Counted from the first letter of the stretch, positions 44,509 to 53,564 are shown. The stretch: 64,000 nt of DNA from Azonexaceae bacterium (GCA_009469675.1 SSSZ01000002.1:1-64000); one strand, 5' to 3'. The notes: generated from the letters alone by a model not told the origin. Numbers and translations are program-made.

Positions 44509-45486
44509 ATGGGTATCAAGGTACAAAACACGCCTAACCGCCTGGCGGTGGACGTCAAGGCTTCCCAGGATTTGCGGGAAGCCTTGAAGAAGAACCCCCA
44601 GGAAGGCTTGCAGCAGGCGGCCAAGCAATTCGAGACCATGTTTCTCCAGATGGTCTTGAAAAGCATGCGCGATGCGACGCCCCAGGACGGGTTGCTCAAC
44701 AACGACCAGTCCCGCTTCTACACCGCCATGCTCGACCAGCAATTGGCCCAGAACCTCGCGTCCGGCCAGGGCGTCGGTTTCGCCAAGCTGATCGAGCAGC
44801 AGCTAGGGCAATATTTGCCGGGCGGCGAGGCGGCGGCGGCCGAAGGGCTGAAGGCGGCGGCAAAGGCTGCCGCCACGGGCGGCCCCGGCGGGCTGACGGC
44901 GGCGCTGCCGGACGGGCGTCACTGGCCCGCGTCGCCGCGCCGGACCGACGGCTTGCGCCCGGCGGCCGAGGCCGCGGCGCCCTTGGCGGGCCTCGCCAAC
45001 GACCCGACCATTCCGGCTTCGGCCCGGGAATTCGTCAATCGCGTCTGGCCCCATGCCGTCGAGGCCAGCCGTTCCACCGGCATCCCGCCCCAGTTCCTGG
45101 TCGCCCATGCGGCCCTGGAAAGCGGCTGGGGCAAGGGCGAAATCAGAAAGGCCGACGGCACCGCCAGCTACAACCTGTTCGGGATCAAGGCGGGCAAGAG
45201 TTGGGGCGGCCCCTCGGTGGACGCCCCGACCACCGAATATCTCGACGGCCAGCCCCAGCGGGTGACGGAAAAATTCCGCGCCTATGGCTCCTACGCCGAG
45301 GCCTTCCAGGACTACGCCAACCTCCTGCGCGGCAATCCCCGCTTCGGGGCGGTTATCGGCTCCCAGGATGGCACCGAATTTGCAAGACGTCTGCAACAGG
45401 CCGGTTACGCCACCGATCCGGTCTACGCCGACAAGCTGGCCAGGATCATCAACGGGCCGACCCTGCGCCAGGCGCTAATCGGTTGA
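44509..45486 (+). CDS. flgJ: flagellar rod-assembly protein and muramidase FlgJ
   Basis: A two-domain protein of 325 residues. The N-terminal rod-cap domain (AAKQFETMFLQMVLKSMRDA, near residues 37-56) is followed by an Ala/Gly-rich linker and a C-terminal peptidoglycan hydrolase (FVNRVWPHAVEASRSTGIPP, AHAALESGWGKGEI with the catalytic Glu, SYNLFGIKAG). The fused muramidase form is usual in beta- and gammaproteobacteria. It is the last gene before the sigma28 promoter of flgKL. Confidence 0.96.
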   Translation: MGIKVQNTPNRLAVDVKASQDLREALKKNPQEGLQQAAKQFETMFLQMVLKSMRDATPQDGLLNNDQSRFYTAMLDQQLAQNLASGQGVGFAKLIEQQLGQYLPGGEAAAAEGLKAAAKAAATGGPGGLTAALPDGRHWPASPRRTDGLRPAAEAAAPLAGLANDPTIPASAREFVNRVWPHAVEASRSTGIPPQFLVAHAALESGWGKGEIRKADGTASYNLFGIKAGKSWGGPSVDAPTTEYLDGQPQRVTEKFRAYGSYAEAFQDYANLLRGNPRFGAVIGSQDGTEFARRLQQAGYATDPVYADKLARIINGPTLRQALIG

Positions 45487-45496
45487 ACGGCAAGAC

Positions 45497-45523
45497 TTAA
45501 TTTTCGGCCCGGGCGGCCGTTAA
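45497..45523 (+). promoter_or_regulatory. sigma28 promoter of flgKL
   Basis: TTAA at 45497-45500, 15 nt, GCCGTTAA at 45516-45523 (7 of 8 to GCCGATAA). It lies directly before flgK, whose ribosome binding site GAGGTGAG follows, and a small CCTCT-TC-AGAGG hairpin (45524-45535) covers the start region. It makes flgKL a late unit under FliA in addition to read-through from flgB. Confidence 0.75.
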
Positions 45524-45541
45524 CCTCTTCAGAGGTGAGTA

Positions 45542-47707
45542 ATGAGCACAGGTATTTTCAGTATCGGCGTTTCCGGGTTGTTGGCGGCACAGCAGGCCTT
45601 GCTGACCACCGAGCATAACGTCACCAACGCCAATACGCCGGGCTACAACCGCCAGCGCACGCTGCAGGCGACCAACGTCGCCATCATGACCGGCGCCGGG
45701 GCTATGGGCCAGGGGGTCCATGTCACTACCGTGGAGCGCCAGTACGACCAGTTTCTCGTCGGCCAGGTGAACTACGCCCAGACCAATACCAGCGAACTCG
45801 AAACCTACTACAGCCAGATCAAGCAGGTCGACGACATGCTCGCTGACCCCAACGCCGGCCTGTCCCCCGCCCTCCAGAGCTTTTTCACCGGCGTGCAGCA
45901 GGTCGCCGCCAATCCGGCCAACCTGCCGGCCCGCCAGGCCATGGTGTCGACAGCCCAGACCCTGGTCGAACGTTTCCACGGCCTGCAGGATCGGATCAAC
46001 CTGGTTTGGGAGCAGGTCAACGGCGAGATACAGGACAGCGTCAGCGCTATCAACACCTATTCGGCCCAGATCGCCGAACTCAATCAGCGCATCGTCATCG
46101 CCCAGGGTTCTTTCGGCCAGCCCCCCAACGATTTGCTCGACCAGCGCGACAACCTGGTGGCCGAACTCAACAAGCTGGTGCGTGTCCAGACCTCGACCAA
46201 CACCGACGGCAGCTACAACGTCTTCGTCGGGACGGGCCAGCAGCTGGTGGTCGGTACCCAGGTGACGACCATGACGGCCCGGGCTTCGTCGGAGGATCCG
46301 ACCAAGATCGTCATCGGCCTCCTCACCGCCGGATCGTCCCAGGAGCTGCCGGAATCGTTGATTACCGGGGGCAAACTCGGCGGTCTGCTCACCTTCCGCA
46401 GCGGTGCGCTGGTCCCGGCAGCCAACCAGCTGGGCCGCGTCGCCGCTTCCTTGGCGCTGACCTTTAACGATCAGCACGCCCTGGGGCAGGATTTGTTGGG
46501 CAACGTAGCCGGTTCCGGTCTGATCAGTAATTTCTTCACCGTTCCCGCCCCCCGGGTGGTGAATAACACCAATAACACCGGCGCCGGTTCGGTTTCGGCA
46601 GCGCTGGTCGATCCCGCCGCCGACAGCCGGTTTACCCTGTCGTTCGCGGCCGGCACCTATACCGTGACGCGGGCCAGCGACGGCCAGTCGTGGTCCGGCG
46701 CCAGCCTCGCCGCCCTGCAGACGACGGTGAACTCGGCCACTGGCAATGCGCTGGTGTTGCCCAACATTACCGCCGGCAGCGTCCAGGTCACCGACGGCAA
46801 GTTGTTTACCCGCCTTGCCGCCAGCGATTACAAAGTGACCTTCGGCGCCGCCGGAGCCTACTCCATCATCCGCCAGTCCGACAACGTGACCGTGGCGGCC
46901 GGCAGCGGCGCCGGCACGGTGACGGTGGACGGTGTGCAGATCACCATCGGCGCCGTCGGCAACAACGGTGATACCTTCCTCATCCAGCCGACCCACGACA
47001 TGGCCGGCAACTTCACCGTGGACAGCCGTTTTGCCGCCGATCCCCGGTTGATCGCCGCCGCCGCTCCAGTGCGGACCCAGCCCACCCTGACCAACACCGG
47101 CAACATGGTGCTTTCCCAAGGTGCGGTCAGCACCGGCTACAGCCGGGCCAGCCTGCCCGTCACCATTACCGTCAACACCGGGGCCGGCACCCTGTCCGGC
47201 TTCCCGGTGGGGACTCCGGTCACCGTCTTCTATTCCGACGGCACCTCGGCGGTAGTTTCGGCGGGCAGCGTCAATCTCGCCAACGGCGGCAGCCCCATCG
47301 CCAAGGTCACCTTCGACGGCATGACCTTCACCCTCGCCGGGACGCCGGGCAACGGCGATTCCTATACCATCCGCACCAATCCCAACGGCGTCAGCGACGG
47401 GCGCAACGGTGTGCTCCTCGGCATGCTCCAGACCGCCAATACCCTAGCCGGCGGCACCGCCAGCTACCAAGGCGCCTACGCCCAGTTGGTGGCCGACACC
47501 GGTATCCGGACGCGGGAGGCCAAGGTCAAGGGCGACGCCCAGCAGGCCTTGCTCGACCAGTCCCAGGCGGCGCGGGAGGCCTTGTCGGGGGTCAACCTCG
47601 ACGAAGAGGCGGCCAATCTCATTAAGTTTCAACAGGCTTATCAGGCCTCGGCGAAAATGCTCGAAGTCGGCAGCAAGCTGTTCGACTCGATTCTTGCCCT
47701 GGGCTAG
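45542..47707 (+). CDS. flgK: flagellar hook-filament junction protein FlgK (HAP1)
   Basis: A 721-residue junction protein, well over the 547 residues of E. coli FlgK. The N-terminus (GVSGLLAAQQALLTTEHNVT, NTPGYNRQR) and the C-terminus (GVNLDEEAANLIKFQQAYQA, KLFDSILALG) are canonical. The extra length lies in the surface-exposed middle (about 330-640), where two modules end in similar sequence: GNNGDTFLIQPT near 476-487 and GNGDSYTIRTNP near 602-613, suggesting an internally repeated beta domain. Confidence 0.95.
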   Translation: MSTGIFSIGVSGLLAAQQALLTTEHNVTNANTPGYNRQRTLQATNVAIMTGAGAMGQGVHVTTVERQYDQFLVGQVNYAQTNTSELETYYSQIKQVDDMLADPNAGLSPALQSFFTGVQQVAANPANLPARQAMVSTAQTLVERFHGLQDRINLVWEQVNGEIQDSVSAINTYSAQIAELNQRIVIAQGSFGQPPNDLLDQRDNLVAELNKLVRVQTSTNTDGSYNVFVGTGQQLVVGTQVTTMTARASSEDPTKIVIGLLTAGSSQELPESLITGGKLGGLLTFRSGALVPAANQLGRVAASLALTFNDQHALGQDLLGNVAGSGLISNFFTVPAPRVVNNTNNTGAGSVSAALVDPAADSRFTLSFAAGTYTVTRASDGQSWSGASLAALQTTVNSATGNALVLPNITAGSVQVTDGKLFTRLAASDYKVTFGAAGAYSIIRQSDNVTVAAGSGAGTVTVDGVQITIGAVGNNGDTFLIQPTHDMAGNFTVDSRFAADPRLIAAAAPVRTQPTLTNTGNMVLSQGAVSTGYSRASLPVTITVNTGAGTLSGFPVGTPVTVFYSDGTSAVVSAGSVNLANGGSPIAKVTFDGMTFTLAGTPGNGDSYTIRTNPNGVSDGRNGVLLGMLQTANTLAGGTASYQGAYAQLVADTGIRTREAKVKGDAQQALLDQSQAAREALSGVNLDEEAANLIKFQQAYQASAKMLEVGSKLFDSILALG

Positions 47708-47717
47708 GAGGTTCACC

Positions 47718-48671
47718 ATGCGTGTCAGTACCGCATTGATTTTCAACAACGGCGCCCAGGGCATCCAGCGCAACCAGTTCGAACTGTTCCGGTTGCAGAA
47801 CCAATTGTCCACCGGTCGCCGCATCCTCGCCCCCGAGGACGATCCCATCGGCGCCTCGGAAGCGCTCCAGGTGGAGCAGGCCAAGGGGGTGAACGACCAG
47901 TTCCTCGCCAATCAAAGCACGGCGACCTCCGATCTGCAGTACCTCGACGCCCAGCTCGGCAGCGTTTCCGGGGAACTCGAAAGCCTTATCGAGCGGGCCA
48001 TCCAGGCCGGCAACCCGACCCTCGGCCCGGACCAGCGGAATATGATCGCGAGCGAAATGAAGCAACGGCTCGAACATGTTCTCAGCCTGGCCAATTCCCG
48101 CGACGGGACCGGCTTGTACATCTTCTCCGGCACCCAGACCCAGACCCAGCCGTTTCAAGTGGTCGGTGCGGGGGGCAATTACAACCTGACCAACCTCTAC
48201 GTCGCCTATCAGGGCGACAACGGCCAGCGGGCGCTGCAGGCGACGCCTTCGCAGTCGATGGCGACCAGCGAAAACGGCCAGGATGTCTTCATGCAGGTCC
48301 GCGATGCCCAGGGTAACGTTACCGGCCGCAGCATCTTCGATTCGATCAAGAACCTTATCGACATCAACGATCCCAACAGCGGCGTGCCCTATAGTGCCGC
48401 CACCTATTCCCAGAGCCTTGCCGACCTGCACGCGTCGCTGGACACCATATCCCAGGTCCGGGCTAAGGTCGGCGGGCGCCTGCAGGCCCTGGAAAGCCTG
48501 ACCGCCGTCGGCCAGGATCAGGATTTGCTGCACCAGGGACGGCTTTCCGAATTGCGTGATCTCGATTACGCCAAGGCGATCTCCGATCTGTCCCAACGCC
48601 AATTGCTGCTCCAGGCGGCGCAGCAGTCGTTCAAGCAGGTCAGCCAGTTGTCCCTGTTCAACATCCTATGA
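47718..48671 (+). CDS. flgL: flagellar hook-filament junction protein FlgL (HAP3)
   Basis: A 317-residue flagellin-like junction protein. The N-terminal helix (MRVSTALIFNNGAQGIQRNQ) and the LSTGRRILAPEDDPIGASEA segment match FlgL and flagellins; the C-terminal coiled helix ends QQSFKQVSQLSLFNIL. AGGAGGTTC is an excellent ribosome binding site for the ATG at 47718. The stop overlaps the next ORF by 4 nt (ATGA). Confidence 0.96.
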   Translation: MRVSTALIFNNGAQGIQRNQFELFRLQNQLSTGRRILAPEDDPIGASEALQVEQAKGVNDQFLANQSTATSDLQYLDAQLGSVSGELESLIERAIQAGNPTLGPDQRNMIASEMKQRLEHVLSLANSRDGTGLYIFSGTQTQTQPFQVVGAGGNYNLTNLYVAYQGDNGQRALQATPSQSMATSENGQDVFMQVRDAQGNVTGRSIFDSIKNLIDINDPNSGVPYSAATYSQSLADLHASLDTISQVRAKVGGRLQALESLTAVGQDQDLLHQGRLSELRDLDYAKAISDLSQRQLLLQAAQQSFKQVSQLSLFNIL

Positions 48672-49210
48672 GGCGCAGCGGTCTGGTACTGGCGGCTGCC
48701 CTGTCTGGCCTTGCGGCGGCCTGCAGCACGCCGGGTACGGGGGGCAGCCCGCTCATCCCCGACAAGCAGATCAAGCTCACTGCCAGCACCGGCGTCAAGC
48801 TGGCCGAAATCGCCACCGGGATTCTCGTTTTGGGGGCCATCCATTTCATCTACGATCCCCTGGCCCCCAACTGGGAAATCGAGGAAACCCGGCTGTCCGA
48901 GGACAGCTTCCGCTTTACGCTACGCATGAAGCGCTACCACACCGGCGGGGCGGGGGAGTCGATGCAGGTCTTGCGCCGACGAGCCGGCCAGTTGCAGGGC
49001 GAACTCGGTTACGGCGCCTTCCAGCTTGTCGAGTATTCGGAAGGGATCGAATCCGAAACTCTGGGCGCCCGTCGCGTCGCCTCAGGGACGGTCCGCCTCG
49101 TCCAGCGCCAGGCCGGCGAAACGCCGTCCCGGGTCGCCGACTACCAGCGCCGCGAACTCGATCCGCCGCCCCGCCCGGAAGCCGATTCCTTCCTGCTCAA
49201 CAACCGCTAG
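48668..49210 (+). CDS. unrecognised lipoprotein at the end of the flg run
   Basis: A 180-residue predicted lipoprotein: signal peptide with lipobox LAAACS (Cys at residue 19), a short hydrophobic stretch near 45-62 (GVKLAEIATGILVLGAIHFI) and a hydrophilic C-terminal domain rich in Arg/Glu. The start overlaps flgL by 4 nt, so it is co-translated with it. I do not recognise the family. Its stop shares CTAG with the stop of the convergent fliR. Position suggests an envelope or flagellum-associated protein; that is inference. Confidence 0.8.
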   Translation: MRRSGLVLAAALSGLAAACSTPGTGGSPLIPDKQIKLTASTGVKLAEIATGILVLGAIHFIYDPLAPNWEIEETRLSEDSFRFTLRMKRYHTGGAGESMQVLRRRAGQLQGELGYGAFQLVEYSEGIESETLGARRVASGTVRLVQRQAGETPSRVADYQRRELDPPPRPEADSFLLNNR

Positions 49211-49992
49211 CGGCCGGGCACCTGGGCAAAGCCCAGCATGGCGGTCATTCCCTGTTCGAACAAGGCCTGCAGCGGTACCGCCATGTAGTGGAGGCTGGTG
49301 GCCAGGGCGATCAGGCCGCCTCCCAGGGTGAGGGGAAAGCCGATGGCAAAGACGTTGAGCTGCGGCGCCGCCCGGGTCAGGACGGCGAGGGCCAGGTTGA
49401 TAATCATCAGCGCCACGAGAACGGGCAGGGCCAGGAGCAGGCCGGCGGAAAACATGAGCGACCCGAGTTCGGCCAGATTCTTCCAGCTTGCCGCGCCGAG
49501 GGGGGTGGTGCTCACCGGGATGGCCTCGAAACTTTGGGCCAGGGTGGCGACGTAGAGGAGCGGCCCGTTGAGGGCGAGGAAGGCGAGAATGGCCAGGAGG
49601 TTGAGGAGTTCCGAAACCACCGGGGTCTGGGAACTGCTCGTCGGGTCGAAGAAGGTGGCGAAGCCCAGGCCCATTTCGAGGCCGATGAATTCGCCGGCGA
49701 CTTCCACGGCAGCAAAAACGATGCGCATGGCGAACCCCATGCCGACGCCGATCAACATCTGCTGGGCGACGATCCACAGACCGGCACCCGAGCTCGGCGA
49801 CACCGCCGGCATGGGCGGCAGCAGGGGCGCCAGGGCGACGGTGATGGCCAGCCCCAGCATCAGCCGGGTGCGGCGGGGAATGCCGGTGCTGCCGACGACG
49901 GGGGCGCTGGCGACCAGGCCGAGAATGCGGGAAAGCGGGTAGATGAAGGCGGCGATCCAGGCTTCAAGCTGGACCGAGGTCAGCGTAATCAT
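49207..49992 (-). CDS. fliR: flagellar type III export protein FliR
   Basis: A 261-residue export-gate membrane protein with about six hydrophobic helices. Family features include the N-terminal WIAAFIYPLSRILGLVASAP and the later MGLGFATFFDPTSSSQTPVV segment. It is the last gene of the fliK-to-fliR unit. Its start overlaps fliQ by 4 nt, and its stop TAG uses the same CTAG as the convergent lipoprotein gene. Confidence 0.95.
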   Translation of the reverse strand: MITLTSVQLEAWIAAFIYPLSRILGLVASAPVVGSTGIPRRTRLMLGLAITVALAPLLPPMPAVSPSSGAGLWIVAQQMLIGVGMGFAMRIVFAAVEVAGEFIGLEMGLGFATFFDPTSSSQTPVVSELLNLLAILAFLALNGPLLYVATLAQSFEAIPVSTTPLGAASWKNLAELGSLMFSAGLLLALPVLVALMIINLALAVLTRAAPQLNVFAIGFPLTLGGGLIALATSLHYMAVPLQALFEQGMTAMLGFAQVPGR

Positions 49993-50258
49993 CCGATGAT
50001 CTGGGGAATGCTGGAAAAGAGGCGCTGGATGTAATCAACCAGGTATTGCAGCATCCAGGGCCCCATGAGGAGCAGGACGAGAAACATCACCACCAGCTTG
50101 GGGACGAATTGCAGGGTCGCCTCATTGATCTGGGTGGCGGCCTGGAAGATGCTGATGACGAGGCCGACCACCAGCGCCGTGAGGAGCATGGGCGCGGCCA
50201 CGATGAGGGTGGTTTCGATGGCCTGCCGGCCGACTTCCATGACGGTCTCCGGCGTCAT
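49989..50258 (-). CDS. fliQ: flagellar type III export protein FliQ
   Basis: An 89-residue, two-helix export-gate subunit. It begins MTPETVMEVGRQAIETTLIV and contains the strongly conserved FQAATQINEATLQFVPKLV. It overlaps both fliP and fliR by 4 nt, indicating coupled translation of the gate. Confidence 0.96.
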   Translation of the reverse strand: MTPETVMEVGRQAIETTLIVAAPMLLTALVVGLVISIFQAATQINEATLQFVPKLVVMFLVLLLMGPWMLQYLVDYIQRLFSSIPQIIG

Positions 50259-50995
50259 GGCCCGAAGCTCTGGACGAGGGAGCCGATCACCAGATGCCAG
50301 CCATCCACCAGGACGAAGAGCATCAACTTGAAGGGCAGAGCGACGAGAACCGGCGACATCATCATCATGCCCATGGACATCAGGAGGCTGGCCACCACCA
50401 GGTCGATGACCAGGAAGGGGATGAAGACGATGAAGCCGATCTGGAACGCGGTCTTCAGTTCGCTGATGACGAAGGCCGGGATGAGAATGCGCATCGGCGT
50501 GTCCTCCGGCTTTTCCAGGCGGTCCACCTTGGCCAGCCCGGCGAACATGGCGAGATCGGCCTCCCGTGTCTGCTTGAGCATGAAGCCGCGCAGCGGCACG
50601 GCGGCGCGGTCGGCGGCCTGCATGATGTTGATCTTGTTTTCCGTCAGGGGCAGGTAGGCGTCGGTATAGACCCGGTCGAGGACCGGCGCCATGACGAAAA
50701 AGGTCAGGAATAGCGACAGCCCGACGATCACCTGGTTGGGCGGCGAGGTCTGGGTGCCCAGGGCGTGGCGGAGCAGGGAGAGGACGATGACGATGCGGGT
50801 GAAGCCGGTCATCATCAGCACCGCCGCCGGGATGAAGGTCAGCGCCGTCAGGGTGACCAGGGTCTGGATGGTCAGCGAATAGGTCGTGGCGCCCCCCGGG
50901 CCGGACGTGCTGGTCAGGGCCGGCAGCCCGGCCGCCTGGGCCAGGGCGGCGCCGGCGGGCAGGAGAAGGAGAATCAGGGCGGCGAGCCTAACCAT
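50255..50995 (-). CDS. fliP: flagellar type III export protein FliP
   Basis: A 246-residue core gate protein with an N-terminal signal sequence (residues 1-19), which is cleaved in this family, and four further helices. Conserved segments include MTGFTRIVIVLSLLRHALGT, LSLFLTFFVMAPV, ISELKTAFQIGF and SMGMMMMSPV. The start overlaps fliO by 8 nt. It makes the FliP5Q4R1 complex with the next two gene products. Confidence 0.97.
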   Translation of the reverse strand: MVRLAALILLLLPAGAALAQAAGLPALTSTSGPGGATTYSLTIQTLVTLTALTFIPAAVLMMTGFTRIVIVLSLLRHALGTQTSPPNQVIVGLSLFLTFFVMAPVLDRVYTDAYLPLTENKINIMQAADRAAVPLRGFMLKQTREADLAMFAGLAKVDRLEKPEDTPMRILIPAFVISELKTAFQIGFIVFIPFLVIDLVVASLLMSMGMMMMSPVLVALPFKLMLFVLVDGWHLVIGSLVQSFGP

Positions 50996-51413
50996 GGCTG
51001 CGCCGCTCGGAAATCTGTTTGAGCCATTGGGCGAAGGGCCGGTCCCCCATGGCCGGGAGGCCCGCCTCGGGCACAGCGCTGCCCTTGGGCAGGGTATGCA
51101 GGGTGCGGATCTGGCCGGGGACGATGCCGACCACCAGCCAGGTTTCGCCGACTTCGACCAGCACGATGCGCTCCCGCGGACCGAGGGCGACGCCGCCGAC
51201 CACCTTCATGCCGCTCTGGCCGAACCCCTTGCCGCCGGCAATGCGCCGGGCCAGCCAGGCCGCGGCGACGAGCAACGCGACGATCAGCCCGAGGGCCGCC
51301 ATGGCCTGCACGAAGACCCCAGACGGCACGCCGGGCGAGGAGGTTTCCGCCAGCGCGGCGAAGGGCAGGGCGGTGGCGGCGAAGGGGAGGCTGAGGCGAA
51401 GGAGGCGCGGCAC
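50988..51413 (-). CDS. fliO: flagellar biosynthesis protein FliO
   Basis: A 141-residue protein with a signal-like N-terminus, one transmembrane helix (about 35-57) and a small cytoplasmic domain with ALGPRERIVLVEVGETWLVV, the FliO signature. It assists FliP assembly. The GTG start at 51413 is preceded by no obvious ribosome binding site. A 143-bp gap separates it from fliN, unusual in this tightly packed set; I saw no clear promoter in it. Confidence 0.9.
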   Translation of the reverse strand: MPRLLRLSLPFAATALPFAALAETSSPGVPSGVFVQAMAALGLIVALLVAAAWLARRIAGGKGFGQSGMKVVGGVALGPRERIVLVEVGETWLVVGIVPGQIRTLHTLPKGSAVPEAGLPAMGDRPFAQWLKQISERRSHG

Positions 51414-51556
51414 GGTCGAGGGGCTTGCGATCGGAGCCGCTATCTTAATGCAAAGCGACTCTTGGGGTGCAGCATGCGTCGGTGCCGCCGATGGGAAGCC
51501 CCCCGATTGTCGCCGCGGCCCCGGGTTGCGCCGAGCGGCGGAAAGGGGCGCTGGCC

Positions 51557-51997
51557 TCAGCGGTTGAGTTTACGCATGCGCTCCGAGGGCGTGATGATGT
51601 CGGTGAGGCGGATGCCGAACTTGTCGTTGACCACCACCACCTCGCCCTGGGCGATGAGGGTGCCGTTGACCAGGACGTCCATGGGTTCGCCGGCCATGGC
51701 GTCGAGTTCGACCACCGAGCCGTGGGCGAGTTGCAGGAGGTTTTTGATGGTGATCTTGGTGCGCCCGAGTTCGACGGTGATCTGGACGGGGATGTCGAGG
51801 ATCATGTCGAGTTCGTTCATGACGCCGGCGGCCCCCGCCGCCTGCCCGAAGGCCGGGAAGATGTCCGCCGGCTGGGCCGCCGGGGCGGCGGCCTCGGTGG
51901 CGACCTGCTCGGCCATGGCGGCTGCCCAGTCGTCCTCGCTGATCTGGCCGTCGTCTTCGGTGGCGGTACTTGCGGTGTTTTCCATATCGTCAGCCAT
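51557..51997 (-). CDS. fliN: flagellar motor switch protein FliN
   Basis: A 146-residue C-ring protein with an acidic, Ala-rich N-terminus and the C-terminal SpoA domain (MILDIPVQITVELGRTKITI, GSVVELDAMAGEPMDVLVNG, VVVVNDKFGIRL). It overlaps the end of fliM by 8 nt. The N-terminal extension lacks any recognisable added domain. Confidence 0.96.
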   Translation of the reverse strand: MADDMENTASTATEDDGQISEDDWAAAMAEQVATEAAAPAAQPADIFPAFGQAAGAAGVMNELDMILDIPVQITVELGRTKITIKNLLQLAHGSVVELDAMAGEPMDVLVNGTLIAQGEVVVVNDKFGIRLTDIITPSERMRKLNR

Positions 51998-52997
51998 TGT
52001 TGTCTCCTGGCGCCGGTTCGCCCTGCGCCTCGGCGGAAATGAAGCGCTCGATCTTGAGCGCGTATTGTCCGTTCTGCTGCCCGTAGCGGCATTCGATCAA
52101 CGGGATGTTGTCGACGTGGGCAACGATTTTTTCGGGAATGTTGAGGGGGATGACGTCGCCCACCTGCAATTTGAGAATCTGCCCCAAGCTGATGCGGGCC
52201 GTGCCGAGCTGGGCGGCGATCTGGACTTCGGCGCCCTGCAATTGCTTGCGCAGGGTGGTGATCCAGCGCTTGTCGGTGGATAGCTGGTCGCTCTGCATGG
52301 TGCTGTAGAGCAGATCGCGGATCGGCTCGAGCATCGAATAGGGGAAGCAGATGTGCATGTCCGCCGTGGCGCCGCCGAATTCGAGGGTGAAGGTCGTCGA
52401 TACGACAATTTCGGACGGCGTCGCGATGTTGGCGAACTGGGAATTCATCTCCGAGCGGACGTATTCGAAGTTGATTTCGCAGACCGGCTTCCAGGACTTG
52501 CTGTACTCGGTGAACACGACGTTGAGCAGGCCCTGGATAATGCGCTGCTCGGTGGGGGTGAAATCGCGGCCCTCGACCCGGGTGTGGAAGCGCCCGTCGC
52601 CGCCGAACATGTTGTCCACCACCAGGAACACCAGATTGGGGTCCAGGACGAAGAGGGCGGTGCCGCGCAGCGGCTTGGCGAGGATCAGGTTGAGGTTGGT
52701 GGGAACCACCAGGTTGCGGATGAATTCGCTGTATTTCTGGACGCGGATCGGCCCCACCGAGATTTCCGCGTTGCGGTGCATGTAGTTGAAGAGGCCGATG
52801 CGCAGGTAACGGGCAAAGCGCTCGTTGACGAGTTCCATGGTCGGCATGCGTCCGCGGACGATGCGTTCCTGGGTGCCCAGGTTGTACGAGCGTATCCCCC
52901 CGCCGTCGCCCTCGCCCGCCTCGGGTTCGTCGACTTCGCCGGTGACGCCCTTGAGTAGGGCGTCAACCTCGTCCTGGGAGAGAAAGTCGCCGGCCAT
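51990..52997 (-). CDS. fliM: flagellar motor switch protein FliM
   Basis: A 335-residue C-ring protein that receives phosphorylated CheY. The N-terminal LSQDEVDALLKG is the CheY-binding peptide; the middle domain includes YNLGTQERIVRGRMP and the FGGDGRFHTRVEGRDF segment, and the C-terminal SpoA domain resembles FliN. The ATG at 52997 has GGAGCC upstream; fliL ends 6 nt before it. Confidence 0.97.
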   Translation of the reverse strand: MAGDFLSQDEVDALLKGVTGEVDEPEAGEGDGGGIRSYNLGTQERIVRGRMPTMELVNERFARYLRIGLFNYMHRNAEISVGPIRVQKYSEFIRNLVVPTNLNLILAKPLRGTALFVLDPNLVFLVVDNMFGGDGRFHTRVEGRDFTPTEQRIIQGLLNVVFTEYSKSWKPVCEINFEYVRSEMNSQFANIATPSEIVVSTTFTLEFGGATADMHICFPYSMLEPIRDLLYSTMQSDQLSTDKRWITTLRKQLQGAEVQIAAQLGTARISLGQILKLQVGDVIPLNIPEKIVAHVDNIPLIECRYGQQNGQYALKIERFISAEAQGEPAPGDNNG

Positions 52998-53003
52998 GGC
53001 TCC

Positions 53004-53564
53004 TTACTGGATGATGAAGGAGGTGAATAGCACCGCTTTGGCGGGGCCTTCCTCCCGGATTTTTTCGCCCTTCTTGTTTTTCTTGGGGGGTTCGAGCACG
53101 TCGTTGACCGCTTCCAGCAATTCGTCGGCGAGTTTTTCCTTGCCTTCCCGGCTGACCAGTTCGGAGGCCTTCTTGCCCGACAGGAGCAGGGTGACGTTGT
53201 TGCGGATCTTCGGCATGTGCGCCTTGAGGGCGGCTTCGCCGGTGGGGTCTTCGAATTCCACCGAAAGGGCGACCTGCAGGTACTGGTCGCCCGCTTCCGG
53301 CACCAAATTGACGGTAAAGGGATCGAGGCTGACGAAGACCGGGTGGGCTTCCTTGCCCTTCTTTTCTTTTTTCTTGGCCTTGGTCGTTTCGACGGCATCC
53401 TCGTCTTCGCCGTGGTCGTCGCCCTTCTTGAGCAGCATGAAGGCGGCGCCGCCGCCGGCGAGGACGAGGACGAGCACGACGGCGACGATGATGATGAGAA
53501 GTTTCTTGCCCTTTTTGGGTGCGGCCTGTTCTTCGCCTTCGGCGGGTTTCGCTTCTTTTGCCAT
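53004..53564 (-). CDS. fliL: flagellar basal-body-associated protein FliL
   Basis: A 186-residue single-span membrane protein that supports stators around the basal body. The helix is at about 22-45, followed by a highly charged segment (GDDHGEDEDAV, KAKKKEKKGKE) and the FliL core (FVSLDPFTVNL, DQYLQVALSVEFED, KIRNNVTLLLSGK). The family ends with FTSFIIQ as here. Relevant to the two stator sets encoded in this window. Confidence 0.95.
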   Translation of the reverse strand: MAKEAKPAEGEEQAAPKKGKKLLIIIVAVVLVLVLAGGGAAFMLLKKGDDHGEDEDAVETTKAKKKEKKGKEAHPVFVSLDPFTVNLVPEAGDQYLQVALSVEFEDPTGEAALKAHMPKIRNNVTLLLSGKKASELVSREGKEKLADELLEAVNDVLEPPKKNKKGEKIREEGPAKAVLFTSFIIQ

